From Imperialibacter sp965651695 (GTDB lineage: Bacteria > Bacteroidota > Bacteroidia > Cytophagales > Cyclobacteriaceae), in the NCBI GenBank assembly GCA_965651695.1, contig CBFGTI010000009.1, forward strand, positions 1 through 64,000: a stretch of DNA of 64,000 nt. The letters are read 5' to 3'. This document shows positions 35,104 to 43,689 of this stretch, in pieces. Under the pieces are notes generated by a model that saw nothing but the letters and a program-made list of their open reading frames with translations, did no database searches and was not told where the DNA came from. Both the position numbers and the translations under genes were made by a program. How positions within the stretch are numbered: position 1 is the first letter of the stretch; every line of letters starts with the position of its first letter.

Positions 35104-36327
35104 TTATAGGTCAGCCACCGACTTGGACCGTGCAGCCAGAAACGCCGGCCTGTAAGACGCCAGCAACGTAATAACTACTGCAGCTGCTGCGGTAAATACT
35201 ACGTCGAAGGGTTTTATTACCACCGGGTAGGCGTCTACAATAGACGTTTGCATGCCCATGGAAATAACGCCGTATTTTTGCTGCAGGTAGCTCAACCCAA
35301 GGCCGGAAACCATCCCCAGTATGCCGCCGCTAAGTCCTATCAACGCACCTTCGGAAAGAAAAATTCTCCTGATAAGTTTGTCTGTTGCGCCCAATGCGTA
35401 AAGCACCGACACATCCTTTTTCTTTTCTATGGCGAGCATGGTGAGAGAAAAGAAGATATTGAAGGAAGCTACCGCCACAATGAATGAAAAGGTGATAAAG
35501 ACGAAGATCTTCTCCCATTTGAGAATTTTGAAAAGATCCGAATGTTGCTCTTCATTGGTGAGTATGCGAAAATTACTGCCGAGAAGTTTGGTTAAAGCGT
35601 CTTTTGTTTCTGCAACTGATGCGCCATCCTGTACCTGTATTTCCAGCGAGGTTCTTTTGTTGCCGTAGTCCATTAGCCTTAATGCAAAGTCGAGCGGCAC
35701 AAAAATGAAGCTCTCATCGTATTGCTTTTCAATTTTGAAAAAGCCGCCAGGCATTATGTTCTCTTTGTTGTAATAACCTGAGGGATTGAGCGCCCCGGGA
35801 TTCACGTTTTTCGGATAGAAGATCTGAAGAGGGTAGAAATCGTTATTGGCCGAGATGGAAAGAGCATACTGTACGCCGCTGCCCACGATGGCCCTGGGGG
35901 CATTGTCTTTTTTAAAAACCAGCTCGCCATGCACAATGTGTTTGTCGAGCCGGTGCTGGCTTATAAAGTTATCGCCCACCCCCTTTATTTTAATCACCAT
36001 TTGGGTGTCGTTGTACATGGCGAGGGCGTTGTCTTCCACAACCTCCGTCACTATGGCAACACCAGGTACGGCGTTTATGGCTTCCAGGAAATCGTCATTA
36101 ATCTCAAACGACTTCCCCTTTACGGGTTCCACTTTTAACTCGGGATCAAAAGAGCTGTACAGTCCACGCAGTATATCTTCAAGGCCATTGAAGAAAGACA
36201 ATCCGATAATGAGTGACATAGTGCCCACAGCCACGCCAATCATCGAAATGATGGAAATGATGTTGATAAAGTTTTTCTTCTTCTTTGAAAGGAAATACTT
36301 TCTGGCGATGAAAAAGGGTAGGTTCAC
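35104..36327 (-). CDS. LolC/LolE-type FtsX ABC transporter permease
   Basis: A 407-residue inner-membrane protein with one N-terminal helix (residues 20-45), a periplasmic domain (50-260) and three C-terminal helices (270-400), the topology of lipoprotein-releasing permeases. The motif KKKDVSVLYALGA in the cytoplasmic loop is the ATPase coupling region. It should extract lipoproteins from the inner membrane together with a LolD ATPase coded elsewhere. The start is GTG 36327, three bases after the rbfA stop; the nearby ATG is out of frame. The rbfA-permease pair is a usual arrangement in Bacteroidota, so it is one operon. The lolC/lolE choice cannot be made, since many Bacteroidota have a single protein. 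Confidence 0.9.
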   Translation of the reverse strand: MNLPFFIARKYFLSKKKKNFINIISIISMIGVAVGTMSLIIGLSFFNGLEDILRGLYSSFDPELKVEPVKGKSFEINDDFLEAINAVPGVAIVTEVVEDNALAMYNDTQMVIKIKGVGDNFISQHRLDKHIVHGELVFKKDNAPRAIVGSGVQYALSISANNDFYPLQIFYPKNVNPGALNPSGYYNKENIMPGGFFKIEKQYDESFIFVPLDFALRLMDYGNKRTSLEIQVQDGASVAETKDALTKLLGSNFRILTNEEQHSDLFKILKWEKIFVFITFSFIVAVASFNIFFSLTMLAIEKKKDVSVLYALGATDKLIRRIFLSEGALIGLSGGILGMVSGLGLSYLQQKYGVISMGMQTSIVDAYPVVIKPFDVVFTAAAAVVITLLASYRPAFLAARSKSVADL

Positions 36328-36330
36328 ATG

Positions 36331-36717
36331 TCAGCTGTTTACTTCACCCGCATCATCGTCACTGGCAGGTGGTATGTGCAGGTTGTCGATCAATTTATCA
36401 ATTTTCTGTGCATGATCTTCGGTGTCGTCTATATAAAAAGCGATTTCGGGCACAATACGTACCTGCTTTCCTATACGTTGCCCCAGCAATTTACGTATCT
36501 GGTTTTTCCTCTCGTTTATTTTGTCCAGCATGTCGTCGCGGTTGTCTACCAAAAACATGCTCAGGTAAACCTTGGCGAATCCGAGGTCCGGACTTATTTT
36601 CACCAATGTTATGGTAATAAACGCTTTGCCAAACAGGTGTTTGGTGTCTTGCTGAAATATTTCTCCCAACTCCTTTTGCAGCAGGCGGGCGTACTTATGC
36701 TGTCGGGTGCTCTCCAT
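36331..36717 (-). CDS. rbfA: Ribosome-binding factor A
   Basis: A 128-residue KH-fold protein that binds the 30S subunit and helps late 16S rRNA maturation, important in the cold. Family features are ESTRQHKYARLLQKELGEIF at the start, VKISPDLGFAKVYLS and the C-terminal RIVPEIAFYIDD. I prefer ATG 36717; a GTG at 36747 would add ten residues without family support. The gene is followed three bases later by the LolC/E-type permease gene and is divergent from the membrane protein gene at 36801. The acidic tail ends in DDDAGEVNS. Confidence 0.92.
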   Translation of the reverse strand: MESTRQHKYARLLQKELGEIFQQDTKHLFGKAFITITLVKISPDLGFAKVYLSMFLVDNRDDMLDKINERKNQIRKLLGQRIGKQVRIVPEIAFYIDDTEDHAQKIDKLIDNLHIPPASDDDAGEVNS

Positions 36718-36800
36718 ATCCCTGCAAATATCCGGATTATTTTGCACAATCGCGGGGAGAACACGTATTTTCGTGGCGTTTACAAATCAAAACATAGCGC

Positions 36801-38210
36801 TTGCTTTCCTTTTTCAGAATCAACGACCCGTACCGGCTTATATTTATATTCGCACTCCTCCTCGTGGTGAGGCTCCCGCTTTATTGGGGCGATATGCCGT
36901 TGTTGCTGCCCGAGCTCCATTGGAGGCTGGTAGGCGAGGCAATGGCAAACGGGCACCACCTCTACCTCGACATTCGCGACGATATCGGGCCCCTTTCGGG
37001 GGTGGCTTACCAGGTATTGTTCGGGCTGTTTGGCAACCAGCGCTGGCCGCTGTATGTGATCTCCGTACTGCTGGTGCTGGTGCAGGCGGGCTTGTTCAAC
37101 CAGTTTTTGCTGCGAAACAAAGCGTACAAGGAAAACACCTACGTGCCGGCGTTGTGCTACATCGTATTTATGAATCTGTGCTTCGACTTTATCACGCTGC
37201 CGCCGATTCTCTTTAGCATTACCTTTATACTGCTTGCCATCAACAACATTTTCAGAAGAATAGACAATGCCATACAAGACGAATTGTTTCTTTATACCGG
37301 GTTGTACCTGGGCATAGCAGTGCTATTTTACCTTCCGTCGTTCGTTTTCCTTTTCTCCACATTGCTGTCGTTACTCCTGTTTACGGGCTCCATTGCGCGC
37401 AGGCTGCTGCTGCTGTTGTTTGGCTTCGGCATATCACTTGCACTGGCTTATACCTACTACTACTGGATAGATGGTGCCCAGGCATTTCACGCGCAGTACA
37501 TGATTTCGCTGTGGACGGTGTCTAAAGACTTTATGGTATCTACAGCCGGTTTGCTTTGGATGGGGGTAGCTGGCTTGCTGGTATTGCTCGTTTCGTTATT
37601 CCGCATATACAGCAGCGCCCGCTTTGCCAACTACCAAATCAAATTTCAGCAGGTTATGTTTCTCAACCTGCTGGTGGGCATTCTGGTGGTTTCGCTTTCC
37701 AACACCATAGCGCCATTTCAGCTGATAGCGGTTATTCCTCCGCTAGCTTTTTTTGCCGGGCATTACCTTCTGGAAATCCGCCGGCGGTTCTGGGCCGAAA
37801 TTATTTTTCCAATCGTACTGGTGGCGGTTTTGGCATGGGAGCTGGTGATATTTTACTCTCCACAGTTTTTGGAACCCGCCCTAAGCTTCGACAAATACTT
37901 TGTTACTCAAAACCTGCTGCCTGAAGAATACCACGGCAGAAAGATTTGGGTGATAGGCGACAACCCGAGCTACTATTCAAATGCCTCGCTGGGCAGCCCT
38001 TTTTTAAACTGGGAGCTTAGCAAAGAAGTAATAGAGAACCAACACTACTACGAAAACGTGGAGGAGGTTTACAAGTCGCTTGAAAAATACAAACCCGAGG
38101 TAATAGTGGATTTGGAAGGGTTTATGCCCGCCTTTCTGCAAAAGGCGCCGGTGTTTGCCGAACAGTACAAAGCCACCAATGGAGCGATTTTCTACGAGCT
38201 GCAGCAGTAA
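36801..38210 (+). CDS. Polytopic membrane protein, DUF6427-like
   Basis: A 469-residue protein with about 11-12 membrane helices and a soluble C-terminal part (about 380-469), the layout of GT-C-type glycosyltransferases. The N terminus MLSFFRINDPYRLI and the loop DDIGPLSGVAYQVLFG fit a Bacteroidota family I know as DUF6427-like. The acidic loop after TM1 could hold a catalytic residue, but no firm GT motif is seen. The only in-frame start is TTG at 36801, because a TAG lies two codons upstream and no ATG fits the conserved N terminus. The gene is divergent from rbfA and converges on rpiB with three bases between the stops. Confidence 0.8.
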   Translation: MLSFFRINDPYRLIFIFALLLVVRLPLYWGDMPLLLPELHWRLVGEAMANGHHLYLDIRDDIGPLSGVAYQVLFGLFGNQRWPLYVISVLLVLVQAGLFNQFLLRNKAYKENTYVPALCYIVFMNLCFDFITLPPILFSITFILLAINNIFRRIDNAIQDELFLYTGLYLGIAVLFYLPSFVFLFSTLLSLLLFTGSIARRLLLLLFGFGISLALAYTYYYWIDGAQAFHAQYMISLWTVSKDFMVSTAGLLWMGVAGLLVLLVSLFRIYSSARFANYQIKFQQVMFLNLLVGILVVSLSNTIAPFQLIAVIPPLAFFAGHYLLEIRRRFWAEIIFPIVLVAVLAWELVIFYSPQFLEPALSFDKYFVTQNLLPEEYHGRKIWVIGDNPSYYSNASLGSPFLNWELSKEVIENQHYYENVEEVYKSLEKYKPEVIVDLEGFMPAFLQKAPVFAEQYKATNGAIFYELQQ

Positions 38211-38213
38211 CCG

Positions 38214-38648
38214 CTAGCAGCTGATTTTGCCCACCCGACGCTCGTGGCGGCCACCTTCAAAATCGGTGGTAAGAAATGCGGTCACCATTTTTTCTGCCAA
38301 CTCGTATGGTACAAAACGTTCGGGCATGCACAGTACGTTGGCATTGTTGTGCTGCCTTGCCAGCTTTGCCAGCTCCTCCTGCCAGCATAAAGCAGCACGA
38401 ATACCCTGGTGTTTGTTGGCAGTAATGGCCACCCCATTGCCACTGCCGCAGATGAGGATGCCGAAGTCGAACTCTTTATTCTCCACAGCGCTGGCTACTG
38501 GGTGGGCAAAGTCGGCGTAGTCGGCCGAGTCAGCACTGTAAGTGCCGAAGTCTTTCAATGTGTAACCGTTACCCTTCAAGAAAGCGGCAACTTTTTCCTT
38601 ATAGTTAAAGCCGGCGTGGTCGGCCCCGATGGCAATTTTTAAGCTCAT
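38214..38648 (-). CDS. rpiB: Ribose-5-phosphate isomerase B
   Basis: A 144-residue enzyme that interconverts ribose 5-phosphate and ribulose 5-phosphate in the pentose phosphate pathway (cytoplasm). Family marks are AIGADHAGFNYKE at the start, the catalytic Cys in ILICGSGNGVAI, ANKHQGIRAALCW and FEGGRHERRVGKI near the end. Its ATG overlaps the tatC stop by four bases (ATGA), so the two are translationally coupled, and glyA lies upstream of tatC. The RpiB/LacA family also has allose-6-phosphate isomerases, but the residues here fit RpiB. Confidence 0.94.
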   Translation of the reverse strand: MSLKIAIGADHAGFNYKEKVAAFLKGNGYTLKDFGTYSADSADYADFAHPVASAVENKEFDFGILICGSGNGVAITANKHQGIRAALCWQEELAKLARQHNNANVLCMPERFVPYELAEKMVTAFLTTDFEGGRHERRVGKISC

Positions 38649-39469
38649 GGCTGTGGCGGGTATTTCTTAAGCTCTTCTTTTGCTTCTCTGCGTTTTATCG
38701 ACCTCGAAAGGTAAATGCTTATTTCGTACAAAAATACGATCGGTACCGAAACCAATACCTGGCTGAATGGATCGGGTGGTGTAATTACGGCACCTACAAT
38801 AAAGATAACGACAATGGCATGCCTTCGGTATGTAACAAGAAACTCGGGTGTTACAATTCCGGCCTTGGTGAGAAAATAGATCACAATAGGCAACTGGAAT
38901 ATAACACCGCTGGCAAGCACTAGCGTGATGACCGTGGATACATAAGAGATGATATCAAACTCATTCAAAATGGTGGGGTCCAGCTGGTAGTTGGCCAGGA
39001 AGTTTATAGAAACCGGCGTAACCAGAAAATAGCCAAACAGGATACCAATGATAAAGAGCATACTTACAAAGAAGGTTGCACCCCTGGCAATTCTTCGCTC
39101 GTGAATGTGCAGCCCCGGGCTTATAAACCGCCAGGTTTCCCAAAAAGCATACGGAAACGCACAGATAAGCCCTGCTACTATTGAGGAGGTAATGTGCATG
39201 GTAAACTGCCCGGTAAGTTGGCGGCTTTGAATAATAAAAGGCAGCTCGCTGATGCACAGCACATCCATATGTACGATCTCCGAAAGCTTGCAAAGCATGC
39301 GGTAGGTCCAAAAATCGGGGCGGGAGGGGCCCAGAATCAGCGTACCAAACACAAAGCCTTTACCGATAAAAGCAGCTACAGCAAATACGAGTATTGCCGC
39401 CACCGAACGCACCAAATGCCACCTGAGCTCCTCAAGGTGGTCGATGAACGACATTTCTTTCTCCTCCAT
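38645..39469 (-). CDS. tatC: Sec-independent protein translocase subunit TatC
   Basis: A membrane protein of about 274 residues with six helices. TatC binds the twin-arginine signal peptide and builds the receptor of the Tat export system. The N-terminal FIDHLEELRWHLVRS holds the conserved Glu that reads the signal; PYAFWETWRFISPGLHIHERR is the family loop, and FGAVITPPDPFSQ appears here as VGAVITPPDPFSQ. I chose ATG 39469; a GTG at 39478 would add three residues. The gene is in a glyA-tatC-rpiB operon, 23 bases after glyA, and overlaps rpiB by four bases. TatA is not coded in this window. Confidence 0.94.
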   Translation of the reverse strand: MEEKEMSFIDHLEELRWHLVRSVAAILVFAVAAFIGKGFVFGTLILGPSRPDFWTYRMLCKLSEIVHMDVLCISELPFIIQSRQLTGQFTMHITSSIVAGLICAFPYAFWETWRFISPGLHIHERRIARGATFFVSMLFIIGILFGYFLVTPVSINFLANYQLDPTILNEFDIISYVSTVITLVLASGVIFQLPIVIYFLTKAGIVTPEFLVTYRRHAIVVIFIVGAVITPPDPFSQVLVSVPIVFLYEISIYLSRSIKRREAKEELKKYPPQP

Positions 39470-39492
39470 TTCCGCCACGGCACCAAAAATTG

Positions 39493-40764
39493 TTATTTGT
39501 ACAGAGGGAAGTTTTTCATCCAGCTATTTACCTCTTTTTTAATAGCAGAAAGTTTGGATTCATTTTCATGGTTCATGAGGGCGTCGTCAATCAGCTCTGC
39601 AATCTTCAGCATGTCGTTTTCGGTCATGCCCCTGGTTGTTACAGCAGCGGTACCCAGCCTCATTCCGGACGTAACAAAAGGAGATTTGTCGTCGAACGGA
39701 ACCATGTTTTTGTTGATGGTAATATCGGCTTTGATGAGCGCATTTTCTGCCTGCTTGCCGCTCAGGCCCTTGGGGCGAAGGTCGATAAGCATCAGGTGGT
39801 TATCGGTACCGTCAGAAATCACTTTATACCCTTTGCCTACAAACGCCTCAGCCATTACCTCAGCGTTTTTCTTTACCTGCAGCACGTAGCTCATGTACTC
39901 ATCCGAAAGCGCCTCGGCAAAGGCGATGGCCTTGGCGGCAATCACGTGCTCCAGCGGCCCGCCCTGTGTGCCGGGGAAAACGCCACCATCGAGCAGGGCA
40001 GTCATCATTTTGAGCTCTCCTTTGGGCGTTTTGTGCCCGAATGGGTTTTCGAAATCGTCACGCATCAATATCATTCCTCCGCGCGGGCCACGCAGGGTTT
40101 TGTGCGTAGTGGTAGTTACAATATGGCAGTAGTCGAGCGGGTCGTTCAGCAGCCCACGTGCTATTAAGCCAGCAGGGTGCGAAATGTCGGCCAGCACCAG
40201 TGCACCCACCTCGTCGGCAATTTCCCTTAATCTTTTATAATCCCAGTCGCGGCTGTAGGCAGAAGCTCCACAAATGAGCAGCTTTGGTTTTTCTTTTTTA
40301 GCAGTGGCCTCCACCTTGTCGTAGTCGATTACGCCGGTTTCCTTTTCCACACCGTAAAAAGTAGGGCGGTATAATTTGCCGGAGAAGTTTACCGGCGAAC
40401 CGTGTGTAAGGTGGCCACCGTGCGACAGGTCGAAACCCAGAATAGTGTCGCCGGCATTCAGTACGGCCAGCATTACCGCCGCATTGGCCTGGGCGCCGGC
40501 ATGCGGCTGCACATTTGCCCACGTGGCACCAAATAGCTCTTTGGCCCGTTCAATCGCAAGATTTTCAATTTCATCTACTACTTCGCATCCGCCGTAGTAG
40601 CGCTTGCCAGGCAAGCCTTCAGCATATTTGTTGGTGAGCACCGTGCCCATGGCTTCTATTACCTGTGGGCTTGCGAAGTTTTCGGAAGCAATTAGTTCAA
40701 TTCCGTCTTGTTGTCTTTCTTTTTCTTTTTGGATGAGGTTGAAAACCTGCGTATCTCGTTGCAT
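39493..40764 (-). CDS. glyA: Serine hydroxymethyltransferase
   Basis: A 423-residue PLP enzyme that converts serine and tetrahydrofolate to glycine and 5,10-methylene-THF, the main one-carbon source. The N-terminal IELIASENFASPQVIEA, the GYPGKRYYGGCEVVD-type loop (LPGKRYYGGCEVVD) and the PLP lysine K222 in TTTTHKTLRGPRGG are all present. The length is normal. It has a well-formed promoter: TTG, 20 bases, then TAACTTTG (minus strand, 40814-40784), about 20 bases upstream of the ATG. It leads the operon with tatC and rpiB and is divergent from pheA, the start codons lying 276 bases apart. Confidence 0.96.
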   Translation of the reverse strand: MQRDTQVFNLIQKEKERQQDGIELIASENFASPQVIEAMGTVLTNKYAEGLPGKRYYGGCEVVDEIENLAIERAKELFGATWANVQPHAGAQANAAVMLAVLNAGDTILGFDLSHGGHLTHGSPVNFSGKLYRPTFYGVEKETGVIDYDKVEATAKKEKPKLLICGASAYSRDWDYKRLREIADEVGALVLADISHPAGLIARGLLNDPLDYCHIVTTTTHKTLRGPRGGMILMRDDFENPFGHKTPKGELKMMTALLDGGVFPGTQGGPLEHVIAAKAIAFAEALSDEYMSYVLQVKKNAEVMAEAFVGKGYKVISDGTDNHLMLIDLRPKGLSGKQAENALIKADITINKNMVPFDDKSPFVTSGMRLGTAAVTTRGMTENDMLKIAELIDDALMNHENESKLSAIKKEVNSWMKNFPLYK

Positions 40765-40783
40765 TTGAGGAGGTGTTTGCGGC

Positions 40784-40814
40784 CAAAGTTAGTTTAAGGA
40801 GTAGAATTTACCAA
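40784..40814 (-). promoter_or_regulatory. glyA promoter (TTG-N20-TAACTTTG)
   Basis: On the minus strand, TTG (40814-40812) is followed by 20 bases and TAACTTTG (40791-40784), the full Bacteroidota pattern. The start of transcription would fall near 40777, leaving a leader of about 13 bases before the ATG at 40764. Confidence 0.65.
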
Positions 40815-40898
40815 TTGATTAAAGTTAATGGTGATGGCCGGGAAATGAAATATGCCTGAGATGAGCAAATGATGACTGAACACATCGGTTGGCGGCGG

Positions 40899-40929
40899 TT
40901 GTTTTACCCGAAAAAATGATTCAATTTTG
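40899..40929 (+). promoter_or_regulatory. Probable pheA promoter (TTG-N20-CAATTTTG)
   Basis: TTG (40899-40901), 20 bases, then CAATTTTG (40922-40929), which matches TAnnTTTG at seven of eight positions. Transcription would begin near 40936, giving pheA a leader of about 105 bases that contains the short frame and hairpin described below. Confidence 0.5.
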
Positions 40930-40963
40930 CGCCTTCTTCAATAAACAACACCTACCCCGAAAG

Positions 40964-41044
40964 ATGATGGCAGACGTGCCTCAGGCCCGGCGCAGCAATT
41001 GCTTGCAACGGCGGCCTGCCGGGCCCAAAATTTTATTTTTATGA
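40964..41044 (+). other. Possible 26-codon leader frame overlapping the pheA start
   Basis: ATG at 40964 opens a frame of 26 codons rich in Arg and Pro (for example RRSNCLQRRPAGPK). Its TGA (41042-41044) overlaps the pheA ATG as ATGA. If translated, it would couple pheA to itself. It has only one Phe codon, so it is not a classic Phe attenuator peptide. Support is limited to position and the overlap. Confidence 0.3.
40984..41025 (+). promoter_or_regulatory. Hairpin just upstream of pheA
   Basis: GGCCCGGC (40984-40991) pairs perfectly with GCCGGGCC (41018-41025). The right arm is followed by CAAAA and a T-rich stretch (41031-41040) running up to the ATG at 41041. It could act as an attenuator or block ribosome access. 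Confidence 0.45.
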
Positions 41045-42111
41045 ATATGTCATTAGATGAACTGCGCAAGCAAATCGATGCATTGGATAGCGGTATCCTC
41101 GATTTGCTGAATCAACGGATGGAAGTGGTGAAAAAAGTAGGGGAGCTTAAGCGCAAAACCAATGCAGTAATTTACCGGCCCGAGCGGGAGAAGGCGATTA
41201 TCGACCGGCTGGACAAGCTGAACCAGGGATTACTGAACCGGTCTGCAATTGAGGCCATTTTCCTCGAGATTTTTGCTGTGGCGCGCAATCTCGAGCTGCC
41301 CGAGCGGGTAGCTTATCTTGGCCCCGAGGGTAGCTTCACACATCAGGCCGCAGAGAGCAGGTACGGCGCCATGAGCACCTACACCCCGCTGAATTCAATC
41401 AGGGCGGTGTTTGAAACAGTAAAAACCGACAGGGCCAGGTTTGGCGTAGTGCCCATAGAAAATAACCAGGAGGGCATTGTGCAGGAGACCATCGACCTGC
41501 TGGGCCAATACGATCTGAACATAGTGGCAGAGCTGCCACAGGCTATTCATTTTGCCTTTGCTACTGAGGAGGAGGACCTCAAAAACATTAAGAAGATCTA
41601 TTCAAAGGATATCGCGTTCAGACAGTGTAGCCGGTTTATCGAAGACCACTTCGACAAGAGCATTGAGCTGGTTCCGGTAAACTCTACCAGCACCGCAGTA
41701 AAAATCGCGAAAGAGGAAAAGGGCGCCGCGGCCATTTGTGCCCACATAGCGGCCAAGGAATACGAACTGCCCATTCTGTTTGAAAAAATAGAAGATTCGG
41801 TGGAGAACTTCACCCGTTTTATAATCCTCAGCAAAGGCCACTTCAACGAACCGAGCAGCAACGACAAAACCTCCATCATTGCCAGGCTCGAAGATAAGCC
41901 GGGAGCGCTGGCTGTGTTTTTACAGGAGTTTCATAAGGCCAAAATCAACTTATGCAAGGTAGAAAGCCGCCCGGCAAAAGAAGGCTCGCGGTTTAAGTAT
42001 ATCTTCTTTATCGATTTCGACGGGCATTTTAACGACCGCAAAGTGCAGAAGGTGATTAAAAACTACTGGCACAATGTGAAATGGCTCGGTAGCTACGTGA
42101 AACTTTGCTAA
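41041..42111 (+). CDS. pheA: Bifunctional chorismate mutase/prephenate dehydratase
   Basis: A 356-residue P-protein making phenylpyruvate from chorismate, for phenylalanine. Residues 1-90 are an AroQ-type chorismate mutase (LDELRKQIDALDSGILDLL, then RMEVVKKVGELK and RPEREKAI). Residues about 97-275 are the dehydratase (VAYLGPEGSFTHQAA, VPIENNQEGIV and NFTRFIILSKG). The last 80 are an ACT domain with KPGALAVFLQEF and ESRP, the Phe feedback site. ATG 41041 is the first in-frame ATG; a TTG at 40999 would add residues that do not fit. It is preceded by a GC-rich hairpin and short frame that may regulate it. The order matches the fused enzyme of other Bacteroidota. Confidence 0.95.
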   Translation: MNMSLDELRKQIDALDSGILDLLNQRMEVVKKVGELKRKTNAVIYRPEREKAIIDRLDKLNQGLLNRSAIEAIFLEIFAVARNLELPERVAYLGPEGSFTHQAAESRYGAMSTYTPLNSIRAVFETVKTDRARFGVVPIENNQEGIVQETIDLLGQYDLNIVAELPQAIHFAFATEEEDLKNIKKIYSKDIAFRQCSRFIEDHFDKSIELVPVNSTSTAVKIAKEEKGAAAICAHIAAKEYELPILFEKIEDSVENFTRFIILSKGHFNEPSSNDKTSIIARLEDKPGALAVFLQEFHKAKINLCKVESRPAKEGSRFKYIFFIDFDGHFNDRKVQKVIKNYWHNVKWLGSYVKLC

Positions 42112-42153
42112 AAACCCGGGAAGCCCCTCCGGTAGAGGCCTGCCGAGTCCTGC

Positions 42154-43680
42154 TTAGATAGAAACTTTCATCATTTCCAGAAGGTCGTCCAAAAACTCCC
42201 GGGAGTTGGACAGACGGGGCACTTTGTTCTGGCCGCCAAGCTTGCCGCGCTTTTTCATCCACAGGTAAAAGGTGCCTTCTTCTACAAAGTGTATCAGCGG
42301 GGCCTCCAGTGCCAGGTCCTTATAGCGTTTGGCATCGTAGTCGGAGTTGATTTTCCGGAGTGTGGAGTCCAGCACCTCCAAAAACTGTTGCCGGTTGTCG
42401 GGGGTCTTCGTAAACTCTATAATCCATTCGTGTGCGCCTTTTTGTCCGTCGGCGAGATACCGGGGTGCTGCCGTAAAGTTGTTGATAACTGCCCCCGTTT
42501 GCTTGCAGGCTTCGGTAATGGCGCTTTCTGCATTTTCTATGATCAGCTCCTCGCCGAATGCGTTAATGAAGTGCTTGGTTCGGCCGGTAATTTTTATTCT
42601 GAACGGCCTTACTGAAGTAAATTTTACTGTATCGCCAATTCTGTACCGCCACAGCCCCGCATTGGTGGTTATTACCATTGCATAGTTTTTGCCAACCTCT
42701 ACCTGGTCGATCGCCAGCACCTTTGGGTCATCTTTGTCCAGCTCGTCGAAGGGAATAAACTCATAAAAAATACCGTAGTCGAGCATTAGCAGCATCTCAT
42801 CGGAATTCCGCTGATCCTGGATACCAAAAAATCCCTCCGAAGCATTGTAGGTTTCCATGTACCGCATGCCGTCCGACGGAATGAGTGTGCGGAAAAGATC
42901 GCGGTAAGGGGCGAATGCCACTGCCCCATGGATAAACACCTCGAGGTTGGGCCACACTTCGAGGATATGTTTTTTGCCTGTTACTTCCAATATACGCTGC
43001 AAGAGCACGACTGTCCAGGTGGGCACACCAGAAATGCTCGTTACATTTTCTTCGATGGTGGTGGCGGCCATCTTCTCAATTTTCTCTTCCCATTCCTCCA
43101 TCAGGGCAATCTCCATACTCGGCGTGCGCACAAACTGAGCCCAGAGGGGAAGATTTTTGATGATTACCGCCGACACGTCGCCATAGTAAGAGTTGGCATT
43201 TTTGTCGAATTGGTTTATTTGCTGGCTGCCGCCAATGGTGAGACCTTTGCCGGTGAACAGCTTTGTTTCGGGGTAGCTATTGGCATATATAGAGAGCAGA
43301 TCTTTGCCGCCTTTAAAATGGCAATCTTCGAGCGCTTCAGGCGATACCGGTATAAACTTGCTTCGGGCATTTGTGGTACCCGACGACTTCGCAAACCACT
43401 TTACTTCGCTGGGCCACAGCACGTTTTGCTCGCCTTTCATCAGGCGCTCCACGTAGGGTGCCAGCTCTTCGTACGATACTACGGGCACTCTTTTCTGAAA
43501 ATCGTTTATGTTGCGAATGGAGTCAAACCGATACTTACGCCCATATACCGTTTCGCTGCCTCTTTGAACCAGCTTCTGAAAAAGCTCTTCCTGCACCTCG
43601 AACGGATACTTCATGAAAAGCTCGATCTGGTGGATCCGCTTTTTCATCACCCAAGTCAGTATCGAATTAAGAATCTCCAT
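42154..43680 (-). CDS. GH3 auxin-responsive promoter family protein
   Basis: A 508-residue protein of the ANL superfamily GH3 group, whose plant members join amino acids to acyl acids using ATP. The ATP-binding stretch WFAKSSGTTNARSKFIPVS and later TYNASEGFFGIQD and YRIGDTVKFTSV match the family's motifs; the C-terminal RGKLGGQNKVPRLSN is also typical. The bacterial role is not settled. It starts nine bases after lptB in the recJ-lptB-GH3 operon, an order commonly seen in Bacteroidota, which hints at an envelope-linked or acyl-activating role. That hint is inference. Confidence 0.9.
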   Translation of the reverse strand: MEILNSILTWVMKKRIHQIELFMKYPFEVQEELFQKLVQRGSETVYGRKYRFDSIRNINDFQKRVPVVSYEELAPYVERLMKGEQNVLWPSEVKWFAKSSGTTNARSKFIPVSPEALEDCHFKGGKDLLSIYANSYPETKLFTGKGLTIGGSQQINQFDKNANSYYGDVSAVIIKNLPLWAQFVRTPSMEIALMEEWEEKIEKMAATTIEENVTSISGVPTWTVVLLQRILEVTGKKHILEVWPNLEVFIHGAVAFAPYRDLFRTLIPSDGMRYMETYNASEGFFGIQDQRNSDEMLLMLDYGIFYEFIPFDELDKDDPKVLAIDQVEVGKNYAMVITTNAGLWRYRIGDTVKFTSVRPFRIKITGRTKHFINAFGEELIIENAESAITEACKQTGAVINNFTAAPRYLADGQKGAHEWIIEFTKTPDNRQQFLEVLDSTLRKINSDYDAKRYKDLALEAPLIHFVEEGTFYLWMKKRGKLGGQNKVPRLSNSREFLDDLLEMMKVSI

Positions 43681-43689
43681 CTTCCCCTT

